From positions 1 to 64,000 of the forward strand of contig CAUJCX010000047.1 in NCBI GenBank assembly GCA_963169235.1: a stretch of 64,000 nt of DNA. The letters are read 5' to 3'. The stretch is from Actinomycetota bacterium. Lineage in GTDB: Bacteria > Actinomycetota > Thermoleophilia > Miltoncostaeales > Miltoncostaeaceae. Below, one piece after another: positions 32,643 to 42,400 of this stretch. A model generated the notes under the pieces. It was given only the letters and a program-made list of their open reading frames with translations. It did not search any database and was not told the DNA's origin. The stretch's first letter is position 1, and each line of letters begins with the position of its first letter. Both the position numbers and the translations under genes were made by a program.

Positions 32643-34808
32643 ATGATCCCACCGTTCGCCGGGCAGGCGGACGCGTCCGCGACGCCCCCGGCGGCGCCCG
32701 ACGGCGCGCCGGACGGGCCTGCCCGCGCGTGGCAGACCCCCGTGGGAGGGCTGCCGGGCGTGCGCCCCGCCCTGGCCGAGAAGGCCCATTCCCTGGGGCT
32801 CGCGACGGTGGGGGACCTGCTGACGCACATCCCGTCGCGCTACGAGCACTACGACGAGGCTCAGAACGTCGCCGACGTCGTGACGGGCCAGGAGGCCACC
32901 GTGCGGGTGGAGCTCGCGTCCATCCGCGTGGTCCCCACCCGGCGGCGGAAGCTGGTGGTGGTGCGGGCGTCCGTGTTCGACGCCACCGGACGCCTGGAGG
33001 CGGTCTGGTTCAACCAGCGCCACCTGCTGCGGCTGCTGACGCCGGGCGACACGCTGATGCTGCGGGGCGTCGTCGAGGCCGGGGCGCCGCGCCAGATGAA
33101 GGTGAAGGCGCACGAGGTGCTGGGCTCGGGGCGCTCGGCGGGCCTCCACACGCAGGGCCTCGTGCCCGTGTACCCGGCCAGCGAGGCGCTGCCCACGGCG
33201 CGCATCCGTGAGCTCGTCGACCTGGCGCGGCCGTGGGCGCGCTTCGCTCCCGAGGCGCTGCCCACGGCCGTGCGCCATGAGCACGGCCTGATGTCGGCCG
33301 CCGACGCCACCGTGGGCATCCACTTCCCCCGCTCCCAGGGCGAGGCCGACCAGGCCCGCCGGCGCCTGGTGGTGGAGGAGTTCCTGGTGCTCGTCACCGG
33401 CCTCATGGCCATCCGTCAGGCCGAGGCCGCCGAGCAACGGGGCCTCGCGCTGGCCCCCACGGGCGCTATCGGGGAGCCGGTGCGGGGGGCGCTTGCGTTC
33501 CGCCTCACGGCCGACCAGGAGCGGGCGCTGGAGGAGATCTCCGCCGACATGGCGTCCGGGCGTCCCATGCGGCGCCTCATCCAGGGGGAGGTGGGGTCCG
33601 GCAAGACCCTCGTCGCCGTGCTGGCGATGTGCCAGGCGGTGGAGGCGGGGGCCCAGGCGGCGATCCTCGTGCCCACCGAGACGCTGGCCGAGCAGCACCT
33701 GGGGACGCTCGACCGGCTGCTGGGGCCGCTGGGGCGCATGGACCTGATGCCCGTGCTGCTCACCGGCAAGGTGCCCGCGGCCGAGCGTCGCCGCCGCCTC
33801 ACCGACCTCGCCGGGGGCACGCGGCGGATCGCCATCGGCACCCAGGCCCTGCTCTCGGAGGGCGTCGACTTCCACGAGCTGGGGCTGGTGGTGGTGGACG
33901 AGCAGCACCGCTTCGGCGTGCACCAGCGCCACGCGCTCAGCGAGCGCGCCCGGTCGTCCGGCGGGCGCTCCGCCCACATCCTCTACATGACCGCGACGCC
34001 CATCCCGCGCACGCTCGCCCTGACCGCGTTCGGCGACCTGGTGGTGTCGACCATCCACGGGCGCCCCCACGGCACCGGCCAGACCGTCACCCGCTGGCTG
34101 ACGGGGGACGACCGCGACGAGGCGTACGCCGAGATCCGCGCGCAGGTGCGCGACGGCCGCCAGGCCTACGTCATCTGCCCGCTGGTCAACGAGGGGGAGA
34201 GCGAGTCGAAGGCCGCCACCGCCGAGTACGAGATGCTGCGCGCCGGGCCGCTCGCCTCGGTGCGGCTGGGGCTGGTGCACGGGGCGATGAAGGCCGACGA
34301 GAAGCGCGCGGCGATGGACGACTTCGCGGCGGGACGCACCGACGTGCTGGTGGCGACCACGGTGGTGGAGGTCGGCATCGACGTGCCCAACGCCACCGTC
34401 ATGCTGATCGAGGGGGCCGAGCGGTTCGGCCTCGCGCAGCTTCACCAGCTGCGCGGCCGCGTCGGCCGCGGGGGTCACCCGGGGCTGTGCCTGGTGGTGG
34501 CGGACGAGCTCACCGACGAGGGGCAGCGGCGCCTGGAGGCGTTCACCCAGACCAACGACGGGTTCCGCCTGGCCGAGCTGGACCTGCGCCTGCGCGGCGA
34601 GGGCGCCGTGCTGGGGCTGCGGCAGTCGGGCATGACCGACCTGCGCTACGCGCGCCTGGCCCGCGACACCGACGAGCTCGAGCTGGCCGCCCGCGTGGCG
34701 GCCGGCCTCCTGTGCGACGACCCCCACCTGCAGCACCCGGCGCACGGCCCGTTGCGCGCCGCCGTGCGCCGCCGGTTCGCCGACATCCCGCGTCTCCTCC
34801 ACGCGTGA
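32643..34808 (+). CDS. recG: ATP-dependent DNA helicase RecG
   Basis: A 721-residue branch-migrating helicase for stalled forks and recombination intermediates. The N-terminal wedge/OB domain (about residues 60-200) includes LTHIPSRYEHYDE. Helicase motifs follow: QGEVGSGKTLVA (I), VVVDEQHRFG (II, DEQH), YMTATPIPRTLALTAFGD (III) and TDVLVATTVVEVGIDVPNA, with QLHQLRGRVGRG (VI). The N-terminus is ambiguous: ATG 32643 is reported, but an in-frame GTG at 32622 is nearer the -10 box and neither has a ribosome site. It overlaps rsmD by 4 bp. Confidence 0.95.
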   Translation: MIPPFAGQADASATPPAAPDGAPDGPARAWQTPVGGLPGVRPALAEKAHSLGLATVGDLLTHIPSRYEHYDEAQNVADVVTGQEATVRVELASIRVVPTRRRKLVVVRASVFDATGRLEAVWFNQRHLLRLLTPGDTLMLRGVVEAGAPRQMKVKAHEVLGSGRSAGLHTQGLVPVYPASEALPTARIRELVDLARPWARFAPEALPTAVRHEHGLMSAADATVGIHFPRSQGEADQARRRLVVEEFLVLVTGLMAIRQAEAAEQRGLALAPTGAIGEPVRGALAFRLTADQERALEEISADMASGRPMRRLIQGEVGSGKTLVAVLAMCQAVEAGAQAAILVPTETLAEQHLGTLDRLLGPLGRMDLMPVLLTGKVPAAERRRRLTDLAGGTRRIAIGTQALLSEGVDFHELGLVVVDEQHRFGVHQRHALSERARSSGGRSAHILYMTATPIPRTLALTAFGDLVVSTIHGRPHGTGQTVTRWLTGDDRDEAYAEIRAQVRDGRQAYVICPLVNEGESESKAATAEYEMLRAGPLASVRLGLVHGAMKADEKRAAMDDFAAGRTDVLVATTVVEVGIDVPNATVMLIEGAERFGLAQLHQLRGRVGRGGHPGLCLVVADELTDEGQRRLEAFTQTNDGFRLAELDLRLRGEGAVLGLRQSGMTDLRYARLARDTDELELAARVAAGLLCDDPHLQHPAHGPLRAAVRRRFADIPRLLHA

Positions 34809-35386
34809 GGGTCATCGCCGGCACGCTGGGCGGGCGGCGCCTGGTCGCCCCGGCGGGCACCGCCACCCGGCCGACGCCCGACCGGGTGCGCGAGGCGCTC
34901 TACTCGTCGCTGGGCGACGTGCAGGGCGCGGTGGTGCTCGACCTCTACGCCGGCTCCGGCGCCCTGGGCATCGAGGCCCTGTCGCGGGGTGCGGCGAGCG
35001 CCGTGTTCGTGGAGTCCGGGCGCCACGCCCTGGATGCCCTGCGCGCCAACCTCGATGCGCTGGGGCTCGCGCGGCCGCAGGCGCGCGTGCTGGCCTGCGA
35101 CGCGGGCCGCGCCGCGGCCACGCTGGCCGGCGAGCGCGCCGGCGTCGACCTGTGCCTGGTGGACCCGCCATTTCGCGATCTGCCGGCCGTGCTGGAGCGC
35201 CTGCCGCGGATGGCGGGGCCCCTGATGAACGCCGGCGGCCGGCTGGTGATCGAGAGCCCCGCGTCCGGCCCGCCGCCGCCGTCGCACCCCTGGGACGTGG
35301 CGGACCGCCGCGACCGCGCCTATGGTTCGGTGCGCATCACCGTTCTGCATCTCGACCCGGACGCGCGAAGGACAGCCCACACGTGA
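34805..35386 (+). CDS. rsmD: 16S rRNA m2G966 methyltransferase RsmD
   Basis: A 193-residue SAM-dependent RNA methyltransferase. MRVIAGTLGGRRLVAP is the RNA-binding start, DLYAGSGALGIEALSRGA is motif I and LVDPPF is the catalytic D/NPPF/Y motif. A GTG start overlaps the recG stop (GTGA) and the stop overlaps coaD (GTGA). The recG-rsmD-coaD order is common in Gram-positive genomes. Confidence 0.94.
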   Translation: MRVIAGTLGGRRLVAPAGTATRPTPDRVREALYSSLGDVQGAVVLDLYAGSGALGIEALSRGAASAVFVESGRHALDALRANLDALGLARPQARVLACDAGRAAATLAGERAGVDLCLVDPPFRDLPAVLERLPRMAGPLMNAGGRLVIESPASGPPPPSHPWDVADRRDRAYGSVRITVLHLDPDARRTAHT

Positions 35387-35934
35387 CACCGACCCCTCGG
35401 CCACCGGACATCGCCATCTGCCCCGGCACGTACGACCCGGTGACGCTCGGTCACATCGACATCATCGAGAGGGCTTCGCGGATGTTCGACGAAGTTATCG
35501 TCTCGGTGACCGACGGTTCCTTCAAGAAACTCCCTATGTTCTCGACCGAGGAACGCATCGAGTTCGTCCGGCGTGCCGTGGCGCATCTCGACAACGTGCG
35601 TGTGCAAGGGTTCAACTCGCTGGTGACCCAGCACGCGAACTCGGTCGGCGCGCGGGCGATCGTGAAGGGGCTGCGGGCGATCTCCGACTTCGACTACGAG
35701 TTCCAGATGGCGCAGATCAACCGCCAGCTGGCCTCCGACATCGACACCGTCTATCTTCCCGCGTCCCCCAAGTACAGCTTCATCAGCTCCAGCGGCGTGC
35801 GTGAGGTGGCCGCGTGGGGGGGAGACGTCGACGCATGGGTGCCCGCGCACGTCGCGCCGGCGCTGAAGGCGCGGATGGCGGCGGCACAGCAGGACCAGGG
35901 GCGGGTGTCACCCGACCTGCAGACGAGTGGTTAG
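35383..35934 (+). CDS. coaD: Pantetheine-phosphate adenylyltransferase
   Basis: A 183-residue enzyme that adenylates 4'-phosphopantetheine, the penultimate step in coenzyme A synthesis. GTYDPVTLGHIDI carries the T/HxGH nucleotidyltransferase motif. VKGLRAISDFDYEFQMA and KYSFISSSGVREVA complete the active site. It is about 20 residues longer than the usual ~160 because of a Gln-rich C-terminal tail. A GTG start overlaps rsmD. Confidence 0.95.
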   Translation: MTPTPRPPDIAICPGTYDPVTLGHIDIIERASRMFDEVIVSVTDGSFKKLPMFSTEERIEFVRRAVAHLDNVRVQGFNSLVTQHANSVGARAIVKGLRAISDFDYEFQMAQINRQLASDIDTVYLPASPKYSFISSSGVREVAAWGGDVDAWVPAHVAPALKARMAAAQQDQGRVSPDLQTSG

Positions 35935-35955
35935 TTCTTCCCGGAAGAGGACCTC

Positions 35956-36474
35956 ATGGACGTTCTTGAACTGATCGACAAGCTCGATGACCTGATCCAC
36001 AACGCGCGCGCCGTGCCGCTGACGGACCAGGTGCGCATCGATCGCGAGGCCATCTACGAGCTGCTCGACGAGATGCGCTCGACCATCCCCGAGGAGGTCA
36101 AGCAGGCGCGCTGGATCGTGAAGGAGCGCCAGGAGATGCTGGCCGAGGCCAAGCGCGAGGCCGACCGCATCGTCAACGAGGCCCGCGAGCACGCCGCCCG
36201 CGAGGTGTCGCAGCAGGAGATCGTCCGCAACGCCGAGCGCGAAGCCGAGAGCGTCATCGAGGACGCCCGCATGCGCGAGCGCGAGGTGCGCCTGGGCGCC
36301 GAGGACTACGCCGACGAGGTGCTGGGCACCCTCGAGGTCAACCTGGGCAAGTTCCTCGAGGCCGTGCGGCGCGGGCGCGACCGCCTGCAGGGCAAGGCGC
36401 AGCTGGAGGAAGAGCACCGCCAGGCCGTCATCCACGACGGCGAGCTGGACATGGACGGCGGACACGACGAGTAG
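35956..36474 (+). CDS. Coiled-coil protein, SepIVA/DivIVA-like
   Basis: A 172-residue, highly charged, almost entirely helical protein (IDREAIYELLDEMRSTIPEE, then a long coiled coil with RxEADRIVNEAREHA-type heptads). Its position between coaD and the DUF177-rpmF genes and its make-up match the actinobacterial SepIVA/Rv2927c type, a septal DivIVA-domain protein needed for division in mycobacteria (family knowledge). It could also be read as an ATP synthase b-subunit-like coiled coil, but there is no membrane anchor. GAAGAGG precedes the ATG. The call is by context and composition. Confidence 0.6.
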   Translation: MDVLELIDKLDDLIHNARAVPLTDQVRIDREAIYELLDEMRSTIPEEVKQARWIVKERQEMLAEAKREADRIVNEAREHAAREVSQQEIVRNAEREAESVIEDARMREREVRLGAEDYADEVLGTLEVNLGKFLEAVRRGRDRLQGKAQLEEEHRQAVIHDGELDMDGGHDE

Positions 36475-36508
36475 CGCGGCCCGCCGCGCGATCGCGGGCC
36501 CCGGTGTG

Positions 36509-37066
36509 ATGGGCGAGACAAGGGAACTGACCGGCGAGCTGGACCTGCGTGCCGTCGACATCCCCGTCGGCGGCGCCGCCACGTGGCGGGGCGCGGTGCC
36601 GGTGGATCCCCTGGTGCTGGCGGGGCAGCGCTACACGTTCACCCCCGCGGCGCCCGACGTGCGGCTGGACGTCGCCCGCACCCTGCGCTCGGGCTGGCAC
36701 CTGCGCCTGCGCAGCGCGTGCACCGTCAACGGCCCGTGCTGGGTGTGCCTGGGCGACGCGCACGTCCCCGTCGAGGTGGACGCCACCGAGATGCACGACG
36801 GGGCGACGGACGACCCCGACATGGAATCGGCCTACGTCGTCGAGGGGGTGCTCGACGTGACGGATTGGTTGCGCGACGCCATCGCGGAGGCGCTCCCGGC
36901 GCGTATCCTGTGCCGGGACGACTGCAAGGGCATCTGCCCGCAGTGCGGAGCCGACCTCAACGCCGGCCCGTGCGACTGCGGTCCGCCCGATCCCGACCCG
37001 CGTTGGGGTCCGCTGGCCGACCTGGCCGAGCGGATGCGGGGGTCGGGCACCGACACCGGCGCCTGA
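36509..37066 (+). CDS. DUF177 (YceD-like) protein with zinc-like Cys cluster
   Basis: A 185-residue DUF177/YceD protein, the usual companion of rpmF; it is linked with 23S rRNA stability in plants and bacteria. The C-terminal part carries CRDDCKGICPQCGADL followed by CDCG, the family's conserved Cys motif, and the central CTVNGPCWVCLGD adds further Cys. Start: ATG 36509 (GTG codons at 36504 and 36506 are alternatives). It lies 64 bp before rpmF. Confidence 0.85.
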   Translation: MGETRELTGELDLRAVDIPVGGAATWRGAVPVDPLVLAGQRYTFTPAAPDVRLDVARTLRSGWHLRLRSACTVNGPCWVCLGDAHVPVEVDATEMHDGATDDPDMESAYVVEGVLDVTDWLRDAIAEALPARILCRDDCKGICPQCGADLNAGPCDCGPPDPDPRWGPLADLAERMRGSGTDTGA

Positions 37067-37095
37067 GGGCGCTTGCCCGCCACGGCGTGACCCGC

Positions 37096-37101
37096 TAGCC
37101 T
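37096..37101 (+). promoter_or_regulatory. -10 box for rpmF
   Basis: TAGCCT lies 29 nt before the rpmF ATG. The leader includes GAGGAG next to the start, so this transcript has a normal ribosome site. Confidence 0.45.
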
Positions 37102-37130
37102 TCCGGGCCGACCTGATTCCGAGGAGCACC

Positions 37131-37310
37131 ATGGCCGTCCCGAAGCGCAAGACCTCCCGCCAGCGCCGCGACACCCGTCGCGCGACGCACTCCATCGACG
37201 CGGCGCGCATCGGCCGGTGCAACCACTGCGGCGCCCCCGTGCGCCCGCACCGGGTGTGCGGCGTGTGCGGCCAGTACCGCGGCCGCCAGGTCGTCGAGAT
37301 CACCGACTAG
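37131..37310 (+). CDS. rpmF: 50S ribosomal protein L32, zinc-binding form
   Basis: A 59-residue L32: MAVPKRKTSRQRRDTRRA at the start, then two CxxC pairs (CNHC and CGVC) forming the zinc site. GAGGAG lies 6 nt upstream of ATG 37131. It is followed 25 bp later by plsX, the usual DUF177-rpmF-plsX order that couples ribosome and lipid synthesis genes. Confidence 0.96.
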   Translation: MAVPKRKTSRQRRDTRRATHSIDAARIGRCNHCGAPVRPHRVCGVCGQYRGRQVVEITD

Positions 37311-37335
37311 CCGACCCGCCCCGGAGGCCGCGACC

Positions 37336-38349
37336 GTGATCCGCGTCGCGTTGGACGCGATGGGGGGCGACAACGCGCCCGCCACGGCCGTGCACGGGGC
37401 CCTGCTGGCCGCGCGCGCCGACCTGCGGGTGCTGCTGGTGGGCGACCCCGCCGCGATCGAGGCGGAGATCGCCGCCCACCCCGACCTGCCGGGGCGGGCC
37501 AACGTCGGCATCGTGCCGGCGTCCGAGAAGGTGTCGTCCCACGAGGACGGTGCGCGGGCGGTGCGGGCGAAGCCCGACAGCTCGGTGGTGGTGACGTGCC
37601 GGCAGGTGCGCGCGGGCGACGCGGACGCCGCCGTCTCGATGGGCAACACCGGGGCCATGATGGCCGCGTCGGCCCTGCACATCCGCCGCGCGCCGGGCGT
37701 GCTGCGGCCCGCGATCGCGACCGTCATCCCCACCCGCGGCGGGTACACCGTGCTGCTCGACGCCGGTGCCAACGCCGAGGCCAAGCCCGAGCACCTGGTG
37801 CAGTTCGCCCTGATGGGGCGTCTCTTGGCCCAGACCGTGCTGCAGCGGCCCGAGCCCCGCGTGGGGCTCCTGTCCATCGGCGAGGAGCCCGAGCGCGGCG
37901 ACGCGCTGGTGCAGGCCGCCCACCAACTGCTGGTGGGCACGCCGGGGTTCGTCGGCAACGTGGAGGGGCGCGACATCCCCCGCGGCAGCGTCGACGTGGT
38001 GGTCACCGACGGCTTCACCGGCAACGTCGCGCTGAAGCTGTACGAGGCGTCCGCCGAGTTCATCCTGGGCGAGGTGCGCGCCGCCGCGCGCAGCGGCGCG
38101 CGGGCGAAGCTGGGCGGCCTGCTGTTACGGCCCGCGGTGCGGCGCATGCGCGACCGCCTCGACCCCGACCTGTACGGGGGCGCGATGCTGCTGGGCGTGC
38201 AGGGGCCGGCGGTCATCGGGCACGGCAGCGGCAACGCCGTTGCGGTGCGGCATGCGGTCGACGTGGCGGCCCGGGCGGTCTCCGAGAACATCATCGGCCG
38301 CCTCAGCGAGGCGCTGTCACCCGCCGCGGATTCACCGGCCGCGACGTAG
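37336..38349 (+). CDS. plsX: Phosphate acyltransferase PlsX
   Basis: A 337-residue enzyme that makes acyl-phosphate from acyl-ACP for phospholipid synthesis. VALDAMGGDNAPATAVHGAL is the canonical N-terminus. SMGNTGAMMAAS, LLDAGANAEAKPEHLVQFA and DGFTGNVALKLYE are conserved active-site stretches. A GTG start is used. It works with the ACP encoded 88 bp downstream, and plsC lies elsewhere in this window. Confidence 0.95.
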   Translation: MIRVALDAMGGDNAPATAVHGALLAARADLRVLLVGDPAAIEAEIAAHPDLPGRANVGIVPASEKVSSHEDGARAVRAKPDSSVVVTCRQVRAGDADAAVSMGNTGAMMAASALHIRRAPGVLRPAIATVIPTRGGYTVLLDAGANAEAKPEHLVQFALMGRLLAQTVLQRPEPRVGLLSIGEEPERGDALVQAAHQLLVGTPGFVGNVEGRDIPRGSVDVVVTDGFTGNVALKLYEASAEFILGEVRAAARSGARAKLGGLLLRPAVRRMRDRLDPDLYGGAMLLGVQGPAVIGHGSGNAVAVRHAVDVAARAVSENIIGRLSEALSPAADSPAAT

Positions 38350-38380
38350 CCCCACCCGTCGGTCGCCGGTCGCCGAATGC

Positions 38381-38386
38381 TAGTTT
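38381..38386 (+). promoter_or_regulatory. -10 box for acpP
   Basis: TAGTTT preceded by GC. The leader of about 45 nt carries AAGGGAG just before the TTG start of acpP. Confidence 0.45.
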
Positions 38387-38437
38387 CCTGCCACCGCGGG
38401 GGCACCCGCCTGTGGACGTCATCAGAAAGGGAGACCC

Positions 38438-38680
38438 TTGGAACGCGACAAGGTCGTTGAAGAGGTGCGCAGCATCCTCGTCGAACAGCTCGGCGTGGAC
38501 GCGTCCGAGGTCACCGAGGAGGCCTCGTTCCAGGAGGACCTCAACGCGGACTCCCTGGACCTGGTCGAGCTCATCATGGAGATGGAGGACCGCTTCAAGG
38601 TGAAGATCCCCGACGAGGAGGCCGAGGGCATCACCACCGTCGGCAAGGCCGTCGACTATGTGATGGCCCACCAGTCCTGA
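38438..38680 (+). CDS. acpP: Acyl carrier protein
   Basis: An 80-residue acidic four-helix protein. [18 protein letters not shown] holds the phosphopantetheine-bearing Ser of the DSL motif. It carries acyl chains in fatty acid synthesis. The start is TTG 38438, supported by AAGGGAG 4-5 nt upstream and by the normal family length. The TGA stop sits inside a CTGA overlap with the rnc reading frame. Confidence 0.96.
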   Translation: MERDKVVEEVRSILVEQLGVDASEVTEEASFQEDLNADSLDLVELIMEMEDRFKVKIPDEEAEGITTVGKAVDYVMAHQS

Positions 38681-39393
38681 GTACGTCGGGGGATCCCACC
38701 GCGTCCCTGGTCGGCCTGCTGGACAGGCTCGACCAGGGCCTTGCGCGCCAGGCGCTGACGCATCGGTCGTGGGCGCGCCGGCGGCAGGATTCGTACGAGC
38801 GGCTGGAGCTGCTGGGCGACAGCGCGCTGATGGTCATCGTCACGGCCGCGCTGCTCGAGCGGCACCCCGACGCGTCCGAGGGCGACATTGCCTGGATGCG
38901 GCAGGAGGTCGTCGACCAGCACCACTGCGCCGACGTGGCCGTGGGTGAGGGCTTGCCCGCCCGCATGCGGGCCGTGGCCCCGGCGTCCGCCGACCCCGGC
39001 CTGGGTGACCTGCCGCGCGTGCAGGCGGCCCTCACCGAGGCGGTGATCGGCGCGGCGTGGACGGCGCTGCCCCGTGACGAGGTCGACGCGGCCGTGCGCG
39101 CGGCGTTCGCCCCGGCCCTCGACGCGGCCCGCCCGGGCAACCGCGACCCCAAGACCGCCCTGCAGGAGCTGGTGCAGCGCGACGGCGGCCGGGTGACGTA
39201 CGAGGCCGCGGGGCACGAGGGGCCCGCCCACGACCGCGTGTTCGCGGTGCGCGTGCTGGTCGGCGACCGTCCGGTGGCCGAGGGCACGGGGCCGTCGAAG
39301 CGCACGGCCGAGCGGCAGGCGGCGCAGGCGGCGCTCGCACGCCTGCAGGCCGGCACGGGGGAAGGAATCGCGCCGCCGGCGTCGACGTCCTGA
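38677..39393 (+). CDS. rnc: Ribonuclease III, divergent, with apparent CTG start
   Basis: An RNase III of about 238 residues. The signature [11 protein letters not shown] then [12 protein letters not shown] is complete for the first metal cluster (both Glu and the Asp). The second cluster reads [10 protein letters not shown]: Glu is kept, but the usual Asp three residues before it is Ala. A C-terminal dsRNA-binding domain ([12 protein letters not shown] to [13 protein letters not shown]) is present. In the frame before the signature there is no ATG, GTG or TTG; CTG 38677, overlapping the acpP stop as CTGA, gives the normal length. The acpP-rnc-smc order confirms identity. Confidence 0.88.
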   Translation: MSTSGDPTASLVGLLDRLDQGLARQALTHRSWARRRQDSYERLELLGDSALMVIVTAALLERHPDASEGDIAWMRQEVVDQHHCADVAVGEGLPARMRAVAPASADPGLGDLPRVQAALTEAVIGAAWTALPRDEVDAAVRAAFAPALDAARPGNRDPKTALQELVQRDGGRVTYEAAGHEGPAHDRVFAVRVLVGDRPVAEGTGPSKRTAERQAAQAALARLQAGTGEGIAPPASTS

Positions 39394-39468
39394 CCCGTCG
39401 TCACACTTCGGGGGTGTCCGTCATGCGCCCGTCCCCACCCGGGGGGCGAGGCCGCTCCCGGAGGTGTG

Positions 39469-42400
39469 ATGCTCCGCCAGATCGCGCTGCGCGGCTTCAA
39501 GTCGTTCGCCCAGGCCACCAGCCTCGAGCTGGGACCCGGCCTCAACGTCATCGTCGGCCCCAACGGGTCCGGCAAGAGCAACCTGGCCGAGGCGATCGTG
39601 TGGGCCATGGGCGAGCAGCGGGCCGCGAAGCTGCGGGCGTCGGGCATGTCGGAGGTGGTGTTCTCGGGCGGCGCCCACCGCCCCCCGGCGGGCCTGGCCG
39701 AGGTGCGGCTCACCCTGGTGGACGAGGAGCCCGCCGACATCGGGCGCCCCAGCGAGGTGGAGGTGGTGCGGCGCATCACCCGCACAGGTGACGCCGGCTA
39801 CCGCCTGAACGGCGCCAACTGCCGCCTGCTGGACGTGCACGAGGCCCTGGCGCTGCGCGGCCTGGGTCCCGACGCGCTGGCCGTCATCCGGCAGGGGCAG
39901 GTGGAGGCCGTCTGCACGTCGCGGCCCAGCGACATCCGCGCCATGCTCGAGGAGGCCGCGGGCGTCGCGCTGTCGCGCCGCCGCCGCCGCCGGGCCGAAC
40001 TGCGCCTGGGCCGGGTGGCCGAGCGACTCGACCGGGCCCGCGACCTGCAGGCCGAGCTGGCGACGCGCCACGCGTCGCTGGAGCGCCAGGCACAGGCGGC
40101 CACGCGGGCCGCCGAGATCGACGCGGCGCTGTCCGAGGCGCGCCTGCGGGCGCAGCGGGCCCAGGCCCACGCCGCCGCCCGGGCCCTGGCCGCGGCGCGC
40201 CATGCGCGCCGCGAGGCCGACGCACACCGGGCCGGCGCCGACCAGCGGGCCCGCGAGGCTGGCGCGGCGGCGGCCCGGGCCGATCAGGCGCTCGAGCACC
40301 TCACCACCGCCCAGGCCGAGGCCGACCGGCGCCGCCAGACGGTGCGCGCCGCGGCCCAGCGGGTGGCCGACCGCCGCGATTTCGCCGCCGAGCGGCTGGC
40401 GGCGGCGCGCGACGCGGCGTCCGCCCGGCAGGCGGAGGCCGACGCGGCCCGCGCCGCCCGTGAGGAGCTGGTGCAGCAGCGGGCCGCCGCGGCCCGCGAC
40501 GTCGCGACGCACGAGGCGGCGCTCGACGAGGCCACGGCGCTGCTCGACACTGCCCGCGCCGGCCTCGACGCCGCGTCCGGGCGGGCCGCGGCGGCCGCAC
40601 GCGGAGCCGATGAGCTGGCCGGCCGCCTGCGGACGCATCGCCGCATGGCCGACGACGCCGCGGCCCGCACCGTCCGCGCCACCCAGGCCCTGGAAAGGGC
40701 CCGCGCCGAGCGCGCCGCCCTCGGCGACGCCCCGGGCGGCAGCGACGCCACGCGCCTCGAGCGCCGGGCCGCGGTCGCCGCCGAGCGGGTGGAGCGCTGG
40801 CAGGGCCGGCACCACGCCGCCCAGGCGCACGCCGCCGACGCCGCGGCGGCCCGCGACGCCGCCGACGCGCGCCGGCGCGACACCGCCCGCGAGCTGGCCC
40901 GCCTGGCCCGGCCCGGCAAGGGCCGGCGGGGGCTGGGCACCGACGTACGCGTCGAGCCCGGCATGGAGGCGGCCGTCGGGGCCGCGCTGGGCGAGCTGGC
41001 CGATGCACCGTGGGCCGGCGACGTGGCCGCGGCGCTGGAGGCCGTCCACGGCGGCGCGCCGTGCGCCGTCGCGCCCGCCCCGCCCCGCCCCGCCGCCTAC
41101 GCCGGCGCGCCCGGGCGACCGCTCGTCGACGTGATCGTCGAGTGCCCGGCCGATGCCCGGCCGTTCGTCGAGCAGGTCCTGGCCGGGTGCTTCGTGGTGG
41201 ACGACGTGACCGCGGTCCCCGCGGGCCGGGACGGCGTGTTCGTGACCCCCGCGGGCGACGTGGTGCGCCCCGCCACGGGCGTGGTGTCTCGGGGTGGCGC
41301 CGACTGGGCGCGCGAGGCCCGTCGCGGCGCCCTGGCCGACGCACTCGCCGGATGCCAGACCGACCTGTCTGCCGCCGCCGCGGCCCACGACGATGCCGCG
41401 GCCGCCGCGCGCCGCGTGGCCGCCCGCGTGCGAGCGGCCGAGCGCTGCCGCACCCGGGCCGACCGCGCCCGCGAGGCCGCGCTGGGTGCCGCCGCGGGGC
41501 ACGCGCGGGCCCTGGCCGAGGCCGACGCCCGCGTCGCCAACGCCGCCCGCGAGCACGAGGCCGCCGTCGCCGCCGCACCGGCCCCGGGCGACGTCCCCAC
41601 GGACGCCGACGTCGAGGCCGCCCGCCGGGCCGCCGCCAGCGACGCCGAGGCCCTGGTCGCCGCCCGGGGTGCCGCCGCCACGGCCGAGGAGGCCGCGTCG
41701 GCGTGCCGGGCCGCGCTGTCGGCCGCGCGCATCACCGTGGCCGAGCGCGACGCGCGTGACGCCGAGCTGGCACGCGCCGCCGCCCCCGCGGAGCCCGTCG
41801 ACCTGGAGCCCGCGCAGCGGGCCGTCGCCGCCCTCACGCGGGCCGCCCGGGCGCTGGCCGCCCGCACGGACGCGTTCCCCGAGGCCGCGCGTGACGAGGC
41901 CGCCGGCGTCGCCCAAGCGCAGGCCGCGCGGGGAGCCGCGCGCGCCGAGGCCGGTCGAGCCCGGGAGTCGCTGCGCGAGGCCGAGGAGGCCGCCCACGCG
42001 GCCGCGCTGGCCGTGGCGGGCGCCGAGGCGCGCGCGGAGTCCGCGGGTGCGCCCGAGGGGGAGGACCCCGGGGACGTCGACCTGGAGGCCCAGGCCCGCG
42101 ACGTGGAGGCGCTCGAGCGCCGCCGCCGGGCCGTCGGCACCGTGAACCCGCTGGCCGCCGACGAGTGCGCCGAGCTGGCCGAGCGCATCGACGACACCGG
42201 GCAGCAGATCGCCGACCTCGAGAGTGCGTCGGCGGCCATCGCGTCGCACCTGGGCAGCCTGGACGACGCGGTCAGCGCGGGCTTCGACGGGGTCTTCACC
42301 GCGGTGCGCGCCCGCTTCGAGGAGATGATCGCGGCGCTCTTCCCTGGCGGGCAGGGGCGCCTGGCCGTCATCGGCGACGACGACGACCCCGGCGTCGAGA

